Assembly: GCA_027575805.1 (NCBI GenBank)
Contig: JANBPU010000457.1
Coordinates: forward strand, 1 to 10,341
DNA: 10,341 nt
From: Mycoemilia scoparia
Lineage: Eukaryota; Kickxellomycota; Kickxellomycetes; Kickxellales; Kickxellaceae
Direction: 5' to 3'
Part shown: positions 1-7,432 of the stretch, piece by piece
How positions within the stretch are numbered: position 1 is the stretch's first letter
How the letters are laid out: every line of letters begins with the position of its first letter
The notes under the pieces: generated by a model
Seen by the model: the letters and a program-made list of their open reading frames with translations, nothing else
Told to the model about the DNA's origin: nothing
The model's database searches: none
Program-made: the position numbers and the translations under genes

Positions 1-830
1 GGCAAAAATAAATCCTGATTGTTGGATATCGAATATTTTATGAATTGACTGTTCCGAATACCATGTGACTGCCATTTTAAATGGCTTCTCATTAAATTCC
101 ATTTATAAAATTTAATGTTGGATATGAGTCTCCCCCCCCCAAGCAATTAGACCCAATCTTACGCACCAACCCACCTACAACACATTTAATTGCACAAGGG
201 AACAACCAGCTTGAAATGCCAAGGTGGCCACCCACATCGGCCAGTCAGTCAGAAATCACCACCCTCATCATCCATTGAATAGGCAATTGAAGCCTATAAG
301 CACAGCATTCTTGCTCTATGGTAAATGTCCACATGCCCAGAAGTGCGGTAACATCCATTGTTTCATGGAAAAAGTCTGAAAGAAAGCAGATATTTGTTGC
401 AGCACGGGCGCATCTTTAATTTGGGAATTAAGGCTTGCATATATACTAAGATGAAGAAATCTGGATAGACTCATCCATAAGCAGAAAGGCCTCTAAGCCA
501 GCAGGATATAAACTGGCAAATTCGGATTTTCCTCTTCTGTAGTGGCTCACTCATTGACAACCAAGAGACAATGCCAGATAATGCTGAATGTACTGGCCAT
601 TTGGTTTAGTACCGGGCAAAAAAGGAATCGATATATCGCATTGCCTTCATCAGTCATTGGCAGCTGGCATCGTGTGGTGGAGTCCTTGGAATCAGACTAA
701 ACATATCCAACCACATTTGCCAGCACATCTGCAAAGCCCTCAGATGCCCACACTTGGTTTATTCTTTTAGGTCCACCAACACTGCCATCAGACAGACAGT
801 CAGGCATCTCATCGCTGAGAAAGACAAAAA
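1..830. other. no gene recognised; upstream flank of the cysteine-rich peptide gene
   Basis: I see no convincing coding sequence here. The longest plus-strand ATG frame (588-770, 60 codons) has no domain, no signal peptide and a composition like the surrounding DNA. A run of nine C residues lies at 132-140. The interval presumably includes the upstream control region of the peptide gene that starts at 919, but I could not assign any specific site apart from the TATA box listed separately. Confidence 0.5.
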
Positions 831-831
831 C

Positions 832-838
832 TATAAAA
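832..838 (+). promoter_or_regulatory. TATA box of the cysteine-rich peptide gene
   Basis: TATAAAA lies 81 bases upstream of the ATG at 919. A start site about 30 bases downstream would give a leader of roughly 50-60 bases, which is reasonable for a small secreted-peptide gene. The ATG context (accaacaATG) is A-rich with A at -3. No start site was measured, so this rests on motif and distance only. Confidence 0.5.
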
Positions 839-918
839 TGATAGAAGAATATCTTCTTGCCACAGCAATACCCAACACCAGTAATTCTTTCTCTCCACCA
901 GCAAGCAAGTAACCAACA

Positions 919-1074
919 ATGAAGCTCTCGTCCAACCTATGCGCTCTCCTCCTCCTAGCAACTGCCTATGTGGTGACTGCACAGCGTTGTAACATTGTAG
1001 ATTGTACTCGTCATTGTGTTACTAAAACACAGAAGTGTGACCGGAACACATGCAAATGTGTGCCTATATTGTAA
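919..1074 (+). CDS. secreted six-cysteine peptide, CS-alpha-beta (defensin/short-toxin-like) pattern
   Basis: This 51-codon ATG-to-TAA frame encodes a small secreted peptide. Residues 1-21 look like a textbook signal peptide: Lys at position 2, then a Leu/Ala-rich core. Cleavage is expected after VTA (position 21), leaving a mature chain of about 30 residues that begins with Gln and could cyclise. The mature part has exactly six cysteines, at 24, 29, 33, 40, 45 and 47, spaced C-x4-C-x3-C-x6-C-x4-C-x-C. The CxxxC followed by CxC is the hallmark of the cysteine-stabilised alpha-beta fold found in defensins and short scorpion-type toxins, with expected pairings 1-4, 2-5 and 3-6. The mature peptide is basic (six Lys/Arg against two Asp). 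There is no propeptide and no dibasic cleavage site. A TATA box and a good start context support expression. Antimicrobial, toxin-like or effector roles are all possible; none can be chosen from sequence alone. Confidence 0.75.
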   Translation: MKLSSNLCALLLLATAYVVTAQRCNIVDCTRHCVTKTQKCDRNTCKCVPIL

Positions 1075-1618
1075 GAACTCCTTCCAAAGACGATCAATGG
1101 ACTTGTTCCAAACACACAAACACAGCTGAAAGTATTGACGGTTGATTAAGGCTGATCTTGGATTATGAAGCATCTAAAAACACCACCATCTGGAGTCACA
1201 ACTCTACACATTGACAGCAACACTGACATAATATAACACAAATTTGCAAAACTGATCTTAGTCAATTAGTTTTGTCTTTCTCTATTTACACGTGTGCACA
1301 AATATCTAACAACTTTATACTTACTTTAACAAGGTTTTTATCCACACCTTTGCGTGGTTTTCCCTGTGTACACACATACGCATATTTATATAATAACGAA
1401 TAAACAAATGCCATAAATTGTTAGTGATCACCATCATGATGTCTATTTTGAAGTGGTCAGGGATTTCGTTAGTGATCAAACTTATTGTACATAGAAACAC
1501 ACAGCAGATCCTTGAGTTTTGACCCAATCTCAAGAAATTTACTATCCAGTTCTTAGGGAGATTCATTTTTGTCTGATGTCTTAGCTAAGAATTCTGTCCA
1601 TTTACCAATATTTGCTAA
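1075..1618. other. 3' flank of peptide gene; possible poly(A) signal at 1399-1404
   Basis: No coding sequence is supported here. The first canonical AATAAA downstream of the peptide gene is at 1399-1404, 325 bases after the stop, so the 3' UTR would be long for such a small gene if this signal is used. The minus-strand frames in this interval (955-1173 and 1321-1566) have no recognisable domain; the first overlaps the peptide gene on the opposite strand. Confidence 0.35.
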
Positions 1619-1738
1619 TATGAGTTATTATTTTTGAAGGGTGACCATTTGCGAATAGACTGTGATCACTCATTTGGCTGGGATTGCCCCTTTAATCGGT
1701 GGCCACCAAAAGTCACCCTTCAAAAATTATGATCCATA
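1619..1738 (-). mobile_element. miniature inverted-repeat element, family 2, copy 1
   Basis: This 120-bp element has terminal inverted repeats of about 27 bp. The left arm contains TTTTTGAAGGGTGAC and the right arm its exact complement. Both outer ends read TATG when viewed inward, so the element is bounded by TA, as expected for a Tc1/mariner-type target. It has no coding capacity. Its reverse complement aligns through the interior with the copies at 4886-4989 and 8393-8511, including a shared TTTTGG(T/G)GGC/GGA block and a GCAATC(C/G)CAGCCAAATG block, so it lies in the opposite orientation to those two. It is in intergenic DNA 110 bp before a family 1 copy. Confidence 0.75.
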
Positions 1739-1848
1739 TGTTGAAAAATATCAAACAATATTAATCCCAAAGAAAAATAGTGCCAGCACACGATTATATT
1801 TGAAAAAACCAAAAACAACAACATATAGTCCAAGTTCATAAGAGATTA

Positions 1849-1934
1849 GGCAAAATAGGTCTCCCCACTCCCTCCCAGAAGCTGCATATTAAATGGCTGC
1901 TAATTGGGCCTAAGTCTGTGGATCGATATCTGTC
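1849..1934 (+). mobile_element. miniature inverted-repeat element, family 1, copy A (degenerate)
   Basis: It starts with GGCAAAATAGGT after a TA and shares the family 1 order of blocks: CCCAG(G/A)AGCTG, an AT-rich middle, GGGCC(T/A)AA, and CTGxGGATC. Relative to the copy at 7962-8034 it carries about 12 extra C-rich bases near the left end, and its right terminus is decayed (GATATCTGTC in place of CATTTTGCC). It is the least well preserved of the four copies. The (CA)13 repeat starts just beyond it. Confidence 0.55.
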
Positions 1935-1939
1935 TATTC

Positions 1940-1965
1940 CACACACACACACACACACACACACA
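1940..1965 (+). repeat. (CA)13 microsatellite
   Basis: This is an uninterrupted CA dinucleotide run in the region downstream of the hydrolase gene, which reads on the minus strand, immediately after the family 1 relic. It is likely to vary in length between isolates. Confidence 0.95.
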
Positions 1966-2090
1966 TACATGGTCCATAGTGAAATCTCCCATATATTTAA
2001 ACTTGAAACTAAAAAAAGAGAAAAATTTGTTATTAAACCAATATCATTCCAAAACTGGCCGTTCGCGCATCCATTTTACTCTACCTTAAC

Positions 2091-3578
2091 TTAGTTATAT
2101 AACCCATTGTCATCAACATATGACATGATAAACTTTTTAAAGTTCTCAAATGCCAGCTCACAAATCTCGCTTTTGAAAAACTTGTTAAAAACATGGGTCA
2201 TATCTTTATACGGTTCCCAGACAATAATCAAGTTGGGGTCATTTTCTTGCTGAATTTCGACAAACCTTGCCATATCATCCAGCAGCATTTCCTTGTCACC
2301 GACCTGGATCAACATGGGAGGGCATCCATTAAAATTGGCAAAGTTTGGGGATACCAACGGATGTTCCATTAAATCTCTGACCTCTTTATCGAACGGCTTA
2401 TTTGGGGCCACAAACAGCCTACTGATGGCCAGGGGATTTGCATCATCTATATAGTTCAAATAGTCGATGTTGTAGAATTTATGGACACTTTGGCCGGCTG
2501 TTTTTACATCGGTCCAGGGTGACAATAGGCCCAATGCTTTAGGATATTGGTGTTGGAGGCCCAGGTGTTTTAGCAGCTGTACTAGACTTAGTGCCAAATT
2601 TCCTCCCGCACTGTCGCCGCTTACGAATATGTTGTTGGGCTTGAACCCGCTGCTTAGGAGCTGCATGTAGACCACAAAGGTGTCGATCAGTTGGCATGGA
2701 AATGGATAGTCTGGAGCTAATCTGTAATCTGGATTGAATACTCGCATTTTACAGTCTTTTGAAAACCGCCATGAAATTGAACGGTCTTCTGTTGGCGAAC
2801 ATGCTACATACCCCCCGCCGTGCAGTTTTAGAATGATGTTTTCGTCCAGATGTAAAGGCTTGAATTGTTTAAGATCATTTATGGTTATGTCTTTATTGTT
2901 GGTTTTGTCACTGTTGTCAAGAATGGTGGTGGTGGGGATTTTGGCAATTAAGTGTTTGGCTGTTTCTTCGGACACCACTATTTCTCCCAATACAGTTCGT
3001 GGATGACCGTTATTGAAGGATTCCAAATCTTGGTCAATCCATTTTTTGAAATGTTTGGTGGGACTGGATTGGGGTAGATTATCGGGATATACGGTTATTT
3101 CGAATTGGGAAAATGGAGTTGGAATCCACCTTGGGGCTGTTGATAGGCCTGGGCCTTTGTCGTAGCTTCTATATATCTTTACAACATCAATACCACCACC
3201 ACCATCATCATTGTTACTGTCCTTGGTGGAGTTGGGAAGATCTTTGTCAGACAAATCTGGTAGCTTGGTACGACGGAATGTAGAGCGAAATACGTTTATG
3301 GCCATATGGGCATCGTATGTCCAAGAATCTATGGTGGGACCGAATATGTAGTATTGGGCCATATAGTAGTATCTTGTTAGTATTCCTAGAGCCAATTCTT
3401 TGTAGTAACTGAGGCCGGTTGGTGTGTTGTAGTAGTAAAAATAAGGCTTGAAAGTTTCGTTTAACTTTACAGCAACACAGGTCGTGGTAGAAGAAGTTTT
3501 GGATGTGACATTTTGTTGATGAGACTCTGCGATATTTTCTTTGCTGTTGCTGGGGTTGTCAATAGATGTGGAGGCCAT
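2091..3578 (-). CDS. alpha/beta hydrolase, hormone-sensitive-lipase (AB hydrolase-3) family esterase
   Basis: This intron-free 495-codon gene is predicted to hydrolyse carboxylic esters (acetyl-ester, steroid-ester or lipid substrates). In ATG numbering, the oxyanion-hole motif HGGGY is at 253-257, YRLAP at 285-289, and the nucleophile elbow GDSAGG at 321-326 with Ser323. SPW is at 353-355. The acid lies in GDKEMLLDD at 427-435, where alignment with the family position favours Glu430 over Asp428. The catalytic His462 is in DMTHVF. These are the hallmarks of the HSL / arylacetamide-deacetylase / steryl-acetyl-hydrolase group. The first 40 residues are Ser/Thr/Asn-rich and a Gly4 run sits near 126-129. 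Residues 42-105 form a Tyr-rich segment that may be a lid or membrane-contact region. There is no clear signal peptide, so a cytosolic or membrane-associated location is likely. I chose the ATG at 3578 because its context (caaaaATGG) is strong; the frame extends five codons upstream but only to a TTG. The exact substrate is unknown. Confidence 0.9.
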   Translation of the reverse strand: MASTSIDNPSNSKENIAESHQQNVTSKTSSTTTCVAVKLNETFKPYFYYYNTPTGLSYYKELALGILTRYYYMAQYYIFGPTIDSWTYDAHMAINVFRSTFRRTKLPDLSDKDLPNSTKDSNNDDGGGGIDVVKIYRSYDKGPGLSTAPRWIPTPFSQFEITVYPDNLPQSSPTKHFKKWIDQDLESFNNGHPRTVLGEIVVSEETAKHLIAKIPTTTILDNSDKTNNKDITINDLKQFKPLHLDENIILKLHGGGYVACSPTEDRSISWRFSKDCKMRVFNPDYRLAPDYPFPCQLIDTFVVYMQLLSSGFKPNNIFVSGDSAGGNLALSLVQLLKHLGLQHQYPKALGLLSPWTDVKTAGQSVHKFYNIDYLNYIDDANPLAISRLFVAPNKPFDKEVRDLMEHPLVSPNFANFNGCPPMLIQVGDKEMLLDDMARFVEIQQENDPNLIIVWEPYKDMTHVFNKFFKSEICELAFENFKKFIMSYVDDNGLYN

Positions 3579-3756
3579 TTTTGCACAATACAAAAAGGAA
3601 AAGAGGAATGGAAGCGACAGCTATAATGAGCTTAAATTAACGCCTGGTGATCGATAATACTCAAGTATAATGAAGGCAAGAAGAAAAAGAAAAAAGTTAT
3701 TATGGATTATTCATAGAAATTGACGACAAGTGTTGACAACAGTCCGGATTACCCAG

Positions 3757-3764
3757 TATTTATA
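3757..3764 (-). promoter_or_regulatory. TATA box of the hydrolase gene
   Basis: TATAAATA on the minus strand lies about 180 bases upstream of the hydrolase ATG. It would place transcription start near 3730 and give a leader of about 150 bases. The same 8-mer occurs upstream of the calmodulin gene at 6544-6551. This is a motif-based prediction. Confidence 0.4.
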
Positions 3765-4885
3765 TGTTAACTCCCAAACACACAGACAAGGAGGCATTCA
3801 TTCATACTTGTATGAAAAAGAAATTTGGTGGCAGTAAAAGCTGCTGAAGCAGCCATAACTGTAGCAGTAGCTGCTGCTCCTGTTGTTGTGTTGTGGTATC
3901 TGGCGTTATGAAGTTTTCTTTTACTACAGAGTCGATCAGATCGTTATTATTTTATTATTATTATTATTATTGTGGTAATTATGACACCAAAATCAACAAT
4001 ACGTATAATAAAAAAACAGATATTTGTACAAATGTAGTAATAAAATTCTGGAAACCATTATTCACAACAATAGAAAAAACTACGTTTTTAGCTACAGTAT
4101 AATATATCTCGGCTTTTTTACACACACTTTGATTAACAATGGCTAACAATCTCACAAATAAGATTTATAGCTTTATAAAAATGCAAAAGGTAGGAACAAA
4201 TAAAAGCATGGCTTCATTAGACGTATATATGCCGAAGATGGGTTTTTTGTACATAGAGAGATATGGGAAAGAGCAAAAGTGAGATAGAGGGAGAGATGTT
4301 GATACTGGGCTGTGCGTGGATGTGGGAATCAGCCAACAGCTTGCATATGTCGGGGCATGTATGTCAGATAGAAAGAAAGAAAAAGTGTATATCCGCATGA
4401 GTCTGCCTCTTTTGGCGGCACTGCTGATGCTGGTTCCAAAGGTGGTTGAGAATGGGGTTGGGCTGTCTGTGGTTCGGTAATACTATTCGGGTTAAAGCTG
4501 AATAAATTAAACGGGGCGTCAATGACATCCACACATAACAACGCAGACCCCAACCCAATTGCTCGCTCAGACTTGGCTCTCTGGCTTAGGGCGATGCCAG
4601 AGGGCAGCAGAAATGGCACGACACTTGAATGCGCCACACATAAAATGACATATGCAATCAATATACATACAAAAGGACTTGAAGACAAAAAGAAAAAGTA
4701 TTGCGACTTTTTGTGTTGGATGGAGGGCTTATAAGAAGAGCAAAGAGGCAAGATTGGCAGAATAATGTACGAATATTGCGTGTTTCTGTGATAAAAGAGA
4801 CTGGTTGTATTTCAGAATACATATAAAAATATGAAGAGATATGATGTGCTGGGGGTTTCAATGAGACGATGAAAAGGCTAATGAC
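3765..4885. other. gene-poor interval upstream of the hydrolase; one undecided minus-strand open frame
   Basis: Next to the hydrolase promoter there is a triplet-rich stretch (CTG/CAG/TTG, about 3838-3895) and then the TTA-rich repeat. From about 4329 to 4800 the minus strand has one long frame without stops. It encodes a hydrophobic stretch followed by a proline-rich part, but it has no in-frame ATG except near its 3' end, so it could be an exon only if an upstream exon supplies the start. I did not find a convincing splice partner. Other frames here look like noise. Confidence 0.4.
3944..3971 (+). repeat. interrupted (TTA)n tract
   Basis: This is a TTA trinucleotide run with one slip to TTTTA in the middle, about 28 bases long. 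It is simple sequence in a non-coding region upstream of the hydrolase promoter. Confidence 0.85.
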
Positions 4886-4989
4886 ATGTGGATCATAGTT
4901 TTTGAGGGGTGACTTTTGGTGGCTAGCGATTATAGGCGCAATCCAAAGTTGATTATCAAGCAGCCGGCCTTCATAAATTATCGCCCATA
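4886..4989 (+). mobile_element. miniature inverted-repeat element, family 2, copy 2
   Basis: The left arm reads GTGGATCATAGTTTTTGAGG then GGTGACTTTTGGTGGC. The interior GATTATAGGCGCAATCC block is shared with the copy at 8393-8511 and, in reverse, with the copy at 1619-1738. The right arm ends in TTATCGCCCATA, the complement of the family's TATGGGCGATAA start, but its GGGTGAC part has decayed. At about 104 bp it is shorter than the other two, with an internal deletion. The left end is approximate. It has no coding capacity. Confidence 0.65.
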
Positions 4990-5244
4990 CCATACACCAA
5001 TCCGATCGAGTATAATAAAGATAAAGCAAGAAATAATGGCTAGTTTATTCAAATAGACCTGGGATAATCTGTACGCAAAACACAGAATATAAATAAAATG
5101 CCATTTTTCAAATCACATTAAACAAACAATGATGTCTGGCTAGCCAGCCTATCAAACCACATGCACATGTCAAACATATCTGCCCATCGTTCTCAGTATA
5201 CACAGTAATCAAGCAAATAAATGGTGATTTAATAAACGAACGAA

Positions 5245-5246
<2 letters not shown>
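4990..5246. other. region downstream of the calmodulin gene; possible poly(A) signal at 5044-5049 (minus)
   Basis: I see no gene here. On the minus strand AATAAA occurs at 5049-5044, about 330 bases past the calmodulin stop, and could end its transcript. A nearer canonical signal was not found. The minus-strand open frame across 4658-5029 runs through the transposon copy and is not credible as a protein. Confidence 0.3.

Positions 5247-5282
<36 letters not shown>
5247..5282 (+). repeat. (AG)18 microsatellite, (CT)18 in the calmodulin transcript
   Basis: This is a perfect 36-base AG dinucleotide run. Read on the minus strand it is (CT)18, starting about 100 bases after the predicted calmodulin stop codon, so it probably lies within the 3' UTR. 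Open frames through it that encode Ser-Leu repeats are artefacts of the repeat. Confidence 0.95.
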
Positions 5283-5286
<4 letters not shown>

Positions 5287-5380
5287 AAAGTCAAAAGAGG
5301 ATTCCAGAGCAAAGTGATTGAGTGAGCGAGTAAGTGCAACACGATTATGATCTCTTGTGTACACAAAAAACCCTCTGCTA

Positions 5381-6401
5381 TTAAGACTGGTTGTACTATA
5401 AACACAAACATATACAAAAGAAACAAAAAAGTTAGAGTTAGTAGTAAGTAGCTCATGAGCATACAACAAACAGACTCTAGTATAGATAATATAACGAAAT
5501 GATCCGCAGCCACAAATAAATTTATATATCCCAGCTTACCATCATTCTGACAAATTCTTGATAATTGATTTGACCGTCGCCATCAACATCGGCCTCAGCA
5601 ATCATCTCGTTGACTTCCTCTTCGGTCATCTTCTCGCCCAAAGAAGTCATAACCTGCCTAAGCTCAGTAGCCGAAATGAACCCATTTCCGTCCTTGTCAA
5701 AGACCTTAAAGGCCTCCTTAATCTCATCTTCGTCCTTGCTCTTTGACAGTTTGCGAGACATCAGGGTCAAAAATTCGCTGAAATCAATGGTGCCGTTGCC
5801 GTCGGCGTCAACATCATTGATCATGTCCTGGAGCTCGACTTCACTGGGGTAATGGCCAAGGGTGTTCATGACGGTCTTGAGTTCGCTGATGCTGATCGAA
5901 CCGTCGCCATCCTTGTCGAATAGGCTGAAGGCTTCTTTGAGTTCGTCTGTGTTGCTTTGTTGGATGCTTTCTTGCTGCTGTCTGGTTGTGTTGGCTGCCT
6001 TCTGGTTGGAGGCCGCAGAGGATTGTTGTTGTTGCTGGTTGGGTGCTTTCTGTGACTATTATATAAAGGTGCATATTAATGGTGGGTTAAATTAGTGTCT
6101 GTGTGTGTGCGTGACAATTGAGAAGGATAAAGTAATCTATAAAGGCGATTATTATAGTTGAAGGAATGAGGAATTTGAAGCGCGCGTGGTTTATGCGTTT
6201 ATACAGGTATGAATGTATGCGTGCATGCGTGGGTGTCGGGTATTATTTTTTCAAAGCGATAGATGATAGTAGGAATGATTGGAAGATAATTTCGAGCCCA
6301 CCAGCCTCTCACTCTTTCCAATTCCCAGTAGCACTGGTGAGATTGATTCTCTCTCGAATGTATAGGTGGGCTAATTGAATTGGGCGCAATGCACTTACCA
6401 T
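5381..6401 (-). CDS. calmodulin / calmodulin-like EF-hand Ca2+ sensor, three exons
   Basis: The model is join 6401-6399, 6049-5540, 5395-5381, all junctions in phase 0, giving 175 residues. Four canonical EF-hand loops are visible at 46-57, 82-93, 119-130 and 155-166, each starting with Asp, with Gly at loop position 6 and Glu at position 12. The central linker has the usual calmodulin length. The protein should bind four Ca2+ and regulate kinases, phosphatases and other targets in the cytosol. Exon 1 supplies only the ATG, immediately followed by GTAAGT, an arrangement known from many calmodulin genes. Exon 2 opens with a Gln/Ser/Ala/Asn-rich stretch of about 26 residues not found in standard calmodulin. 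At its 3' end ATGATG is followed by GTAAGC, and a four-codon exon (Tyr-Asn-Gln-Ser-stop) follows a TACTAAC branch point. Reading through that donor instead ends the protein in VSWDI at 5522. The sequence differs enough from standard calmodulin to be a paralogue. The EF-hand core is certain; both termini are inferred. Confidence 0.85.
5396..5539 (-). other. calmodulin intron 2 (144 bases)
   Basis: The donor GTAAGC is at 5539-5534. An exact TACTAAC branch point lies at 5443-5437, followed by a T-rich tract, and the first downstream AG is in TTTATAG at 5400-5396. All three splice signals are present in the right order, and removal keeps the frame. The intron is not needed to avoid an immediate stop, since retention adds only five residues before TAA. 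Confidence 0.65.
6050..6398 (-). other. calmodulin intron 1 (349 bases), directly after the ATG
   Basis: The donor is GTAAGT, directly after the ATG at 6401-6399. The most 5' acceptor is TCACAG ending at 6050, just after an in-frame TAG, so the coding exon cannot extend further upstream. A likely branch region (CACTAAT) lies about 45 bases before the acceptor. No other in-frame ATG occurs in exon 2 before EF-hand 1, so a start from upstream is required. Further in-frame CAG codons inside exon 2 could serve as alternative acceptors. Confidence 0.7.
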
Positions 6402-6543
6402 AGCGTTGCTGTTTAGTTACAAAGAAAGTAGGGTAGAAATGCGAAGCAATGTAGGTAACGCCAGTGGTGGTTGTTGGGGGCGTAGGTAAAGTTGTTAGAG
6501 TATAGACAAAAGAGCTATAGCAACGGTATTAACAGAAAAGTTA

Positions 6544-6551
6544 TATTTATA
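6544..6551 (-). promoter_or_regulatory. possible TATA box of the calmodulin gene
   Basis: TATAAATA on the minus strand lies about 143 bases upstream of the predicted start codon. It is the same 8-mer found upstream of the hydrolase. AT-rich background makes chance matches common, so support is weak. Confidence 0.3.
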
Positions 6552-7360
6552 AAATATTGAGCAGGGTAGAGAAAAAGAGTTGTGGTCACAATGATGTGGT
6601 GGGAAGTCTTGAAGCAAATGAAAATAACGGAAAAATGAGTGATGCTCTTGTGTCCCCACACACAAGTATATGTGTTTTTGTTGATACTGATTGATTGTGG
6701 CCATTGTCGTCGTCATCAATTCAGCTCAATTCAATTCAATTCTACAACCACCATCAGTTTCATCATACTTTATATTTTATGGCTCTTTGAAGAGGAATAG
6801 ATTTTTATTGATAGATTCCACAAAAACATTTCCCCAAAGTTTGCTGACGACTATATTTCATACTCTTCTTTCTCACATTGAGAGAGAGATACACACAGGT
6901 TTTGGTCAACTCTATTGTCTTTGTCTTTGTGATATCGCTTTCCATAGCTCTTTGTATTGTGGCGCTCATACTCACAAGGCATTCCCTATCCTTAATACTA
7001 AGATGGAATTGGAGCTTTCTCAATTCGCCATACAGGTATATGCAAATAGATTATCTACTGTTAGCACTGGCTCTTTTTAAACACGCTTGGATAGGAAAAG
7101 GCTTAAAGAGCTTACTTCTATCCTTTGTTTCTGGCCGCCTTCCATTAACAACGCCCTCACCTAGCTCGCATAGATGCCAATATTTTACTCCAGTTGCTAA
7201 GATTTCACTTGGGACCAAGCATATGGGAGGACTTCCTCTAACAGTGTACCAGAATACACTCTCCAATGTCAGCCTAAAATGTATGGCTTGTAGGCAAAAT
7301 TTGCTGGAACCATAGGAGTATAGTTTAGTATATTCTTGTTGGAGAGCTTTTCATACTATA
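6552..7360. other. undecided interval between the calmodulin promoter and a miniature element
   Basis: Plus-strand frames at 6691-7080 and 6878-7315 begin at TTG, overlap each other and have no recognisable domain. On the minus strand a frame without stops runs from about 7350 to 7054, roughly 99 codons. It has a fairly protein-like composition (several Trp, Tyr and Gly) but no ATG. It may be an eroded fragment of a gene or transposon, but I cannot match it to a family. Confidence 0.3.
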
Positions 7361-7432
7361 GACAAAATGGACTCTGAGGTTTTGGCCCAATCATCAACTA
7401 TTTTATATACAACTCCTAGGGACTCGTTTTGC
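7361..7432 (-). mobile_element. miniature inverted-repeat element, family 1, copy B
   Basis: This 72-bp element starts GACAAAATGGACTC after a TA and ends GGGACTCGTTTTGC. Its reverse complement aligns almost base for base with the copy at 7962-8034: CAGGAG or TAGGAG, then TTGTATATA, then TGATGATT, then GGCCAAAA. It therefore lies in the opposite orientation to that copy. It is too short to code for anything. Confidence 0.75.

Noticed and set aside
1..20. GGCAAAAATA at the very start of the window, resembling a family 1 terminus
   Set aside because: No matching interior blocks or opposite terminus follow within 100 bases.
2734..3006. A 90-residue plus-strand frame
   Set aside because: It lies antisense within the hydrolase gene and is a shadow.
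3579..3593. A five-codon upstream extension of the hydrolase
   Set aside because: The extension would begin at TTG. The first ATG, at 3578, has a strong context.
4522..4734. A 70-residue plus-strand ATG frame
   Set aside because: It has no domain, signal or promoter support, and overlaps the minus-strand stop-free frame. Neither is convincing.
5209..5513. Two Ser-Leu-repeat frames on the minus strand
   Set aside because: They are produced by translating the CT repeat. The splice model puts this DNA in an intron and 3' UTR.
5841..6074. A Gln/His/Arg-rich 77-residue frame on the minus strand
   Set aside because: It overlaps the calmodulin exon in a different frame. The in-frame reading gives EF-hand 1, so this is a shadow.
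5558..6095. Three plus-strand frames across the calmodulin exon
   Set aside because: They lie antisense to a clear EF-hand coding exon and have no features of their own.
6166..6378. A 70-residue plus-strand frame
   Set aside because: It lies antisense inside calmodulin intron 1, with no domain or promoter.
6691..7315. Two overlapping plus-strand frames of 129 and 145 codons
   Set aside because: Both begin at TTG, overlap in different frames and show only hydrophobic, T-rich composition. There is no recognisable domain.
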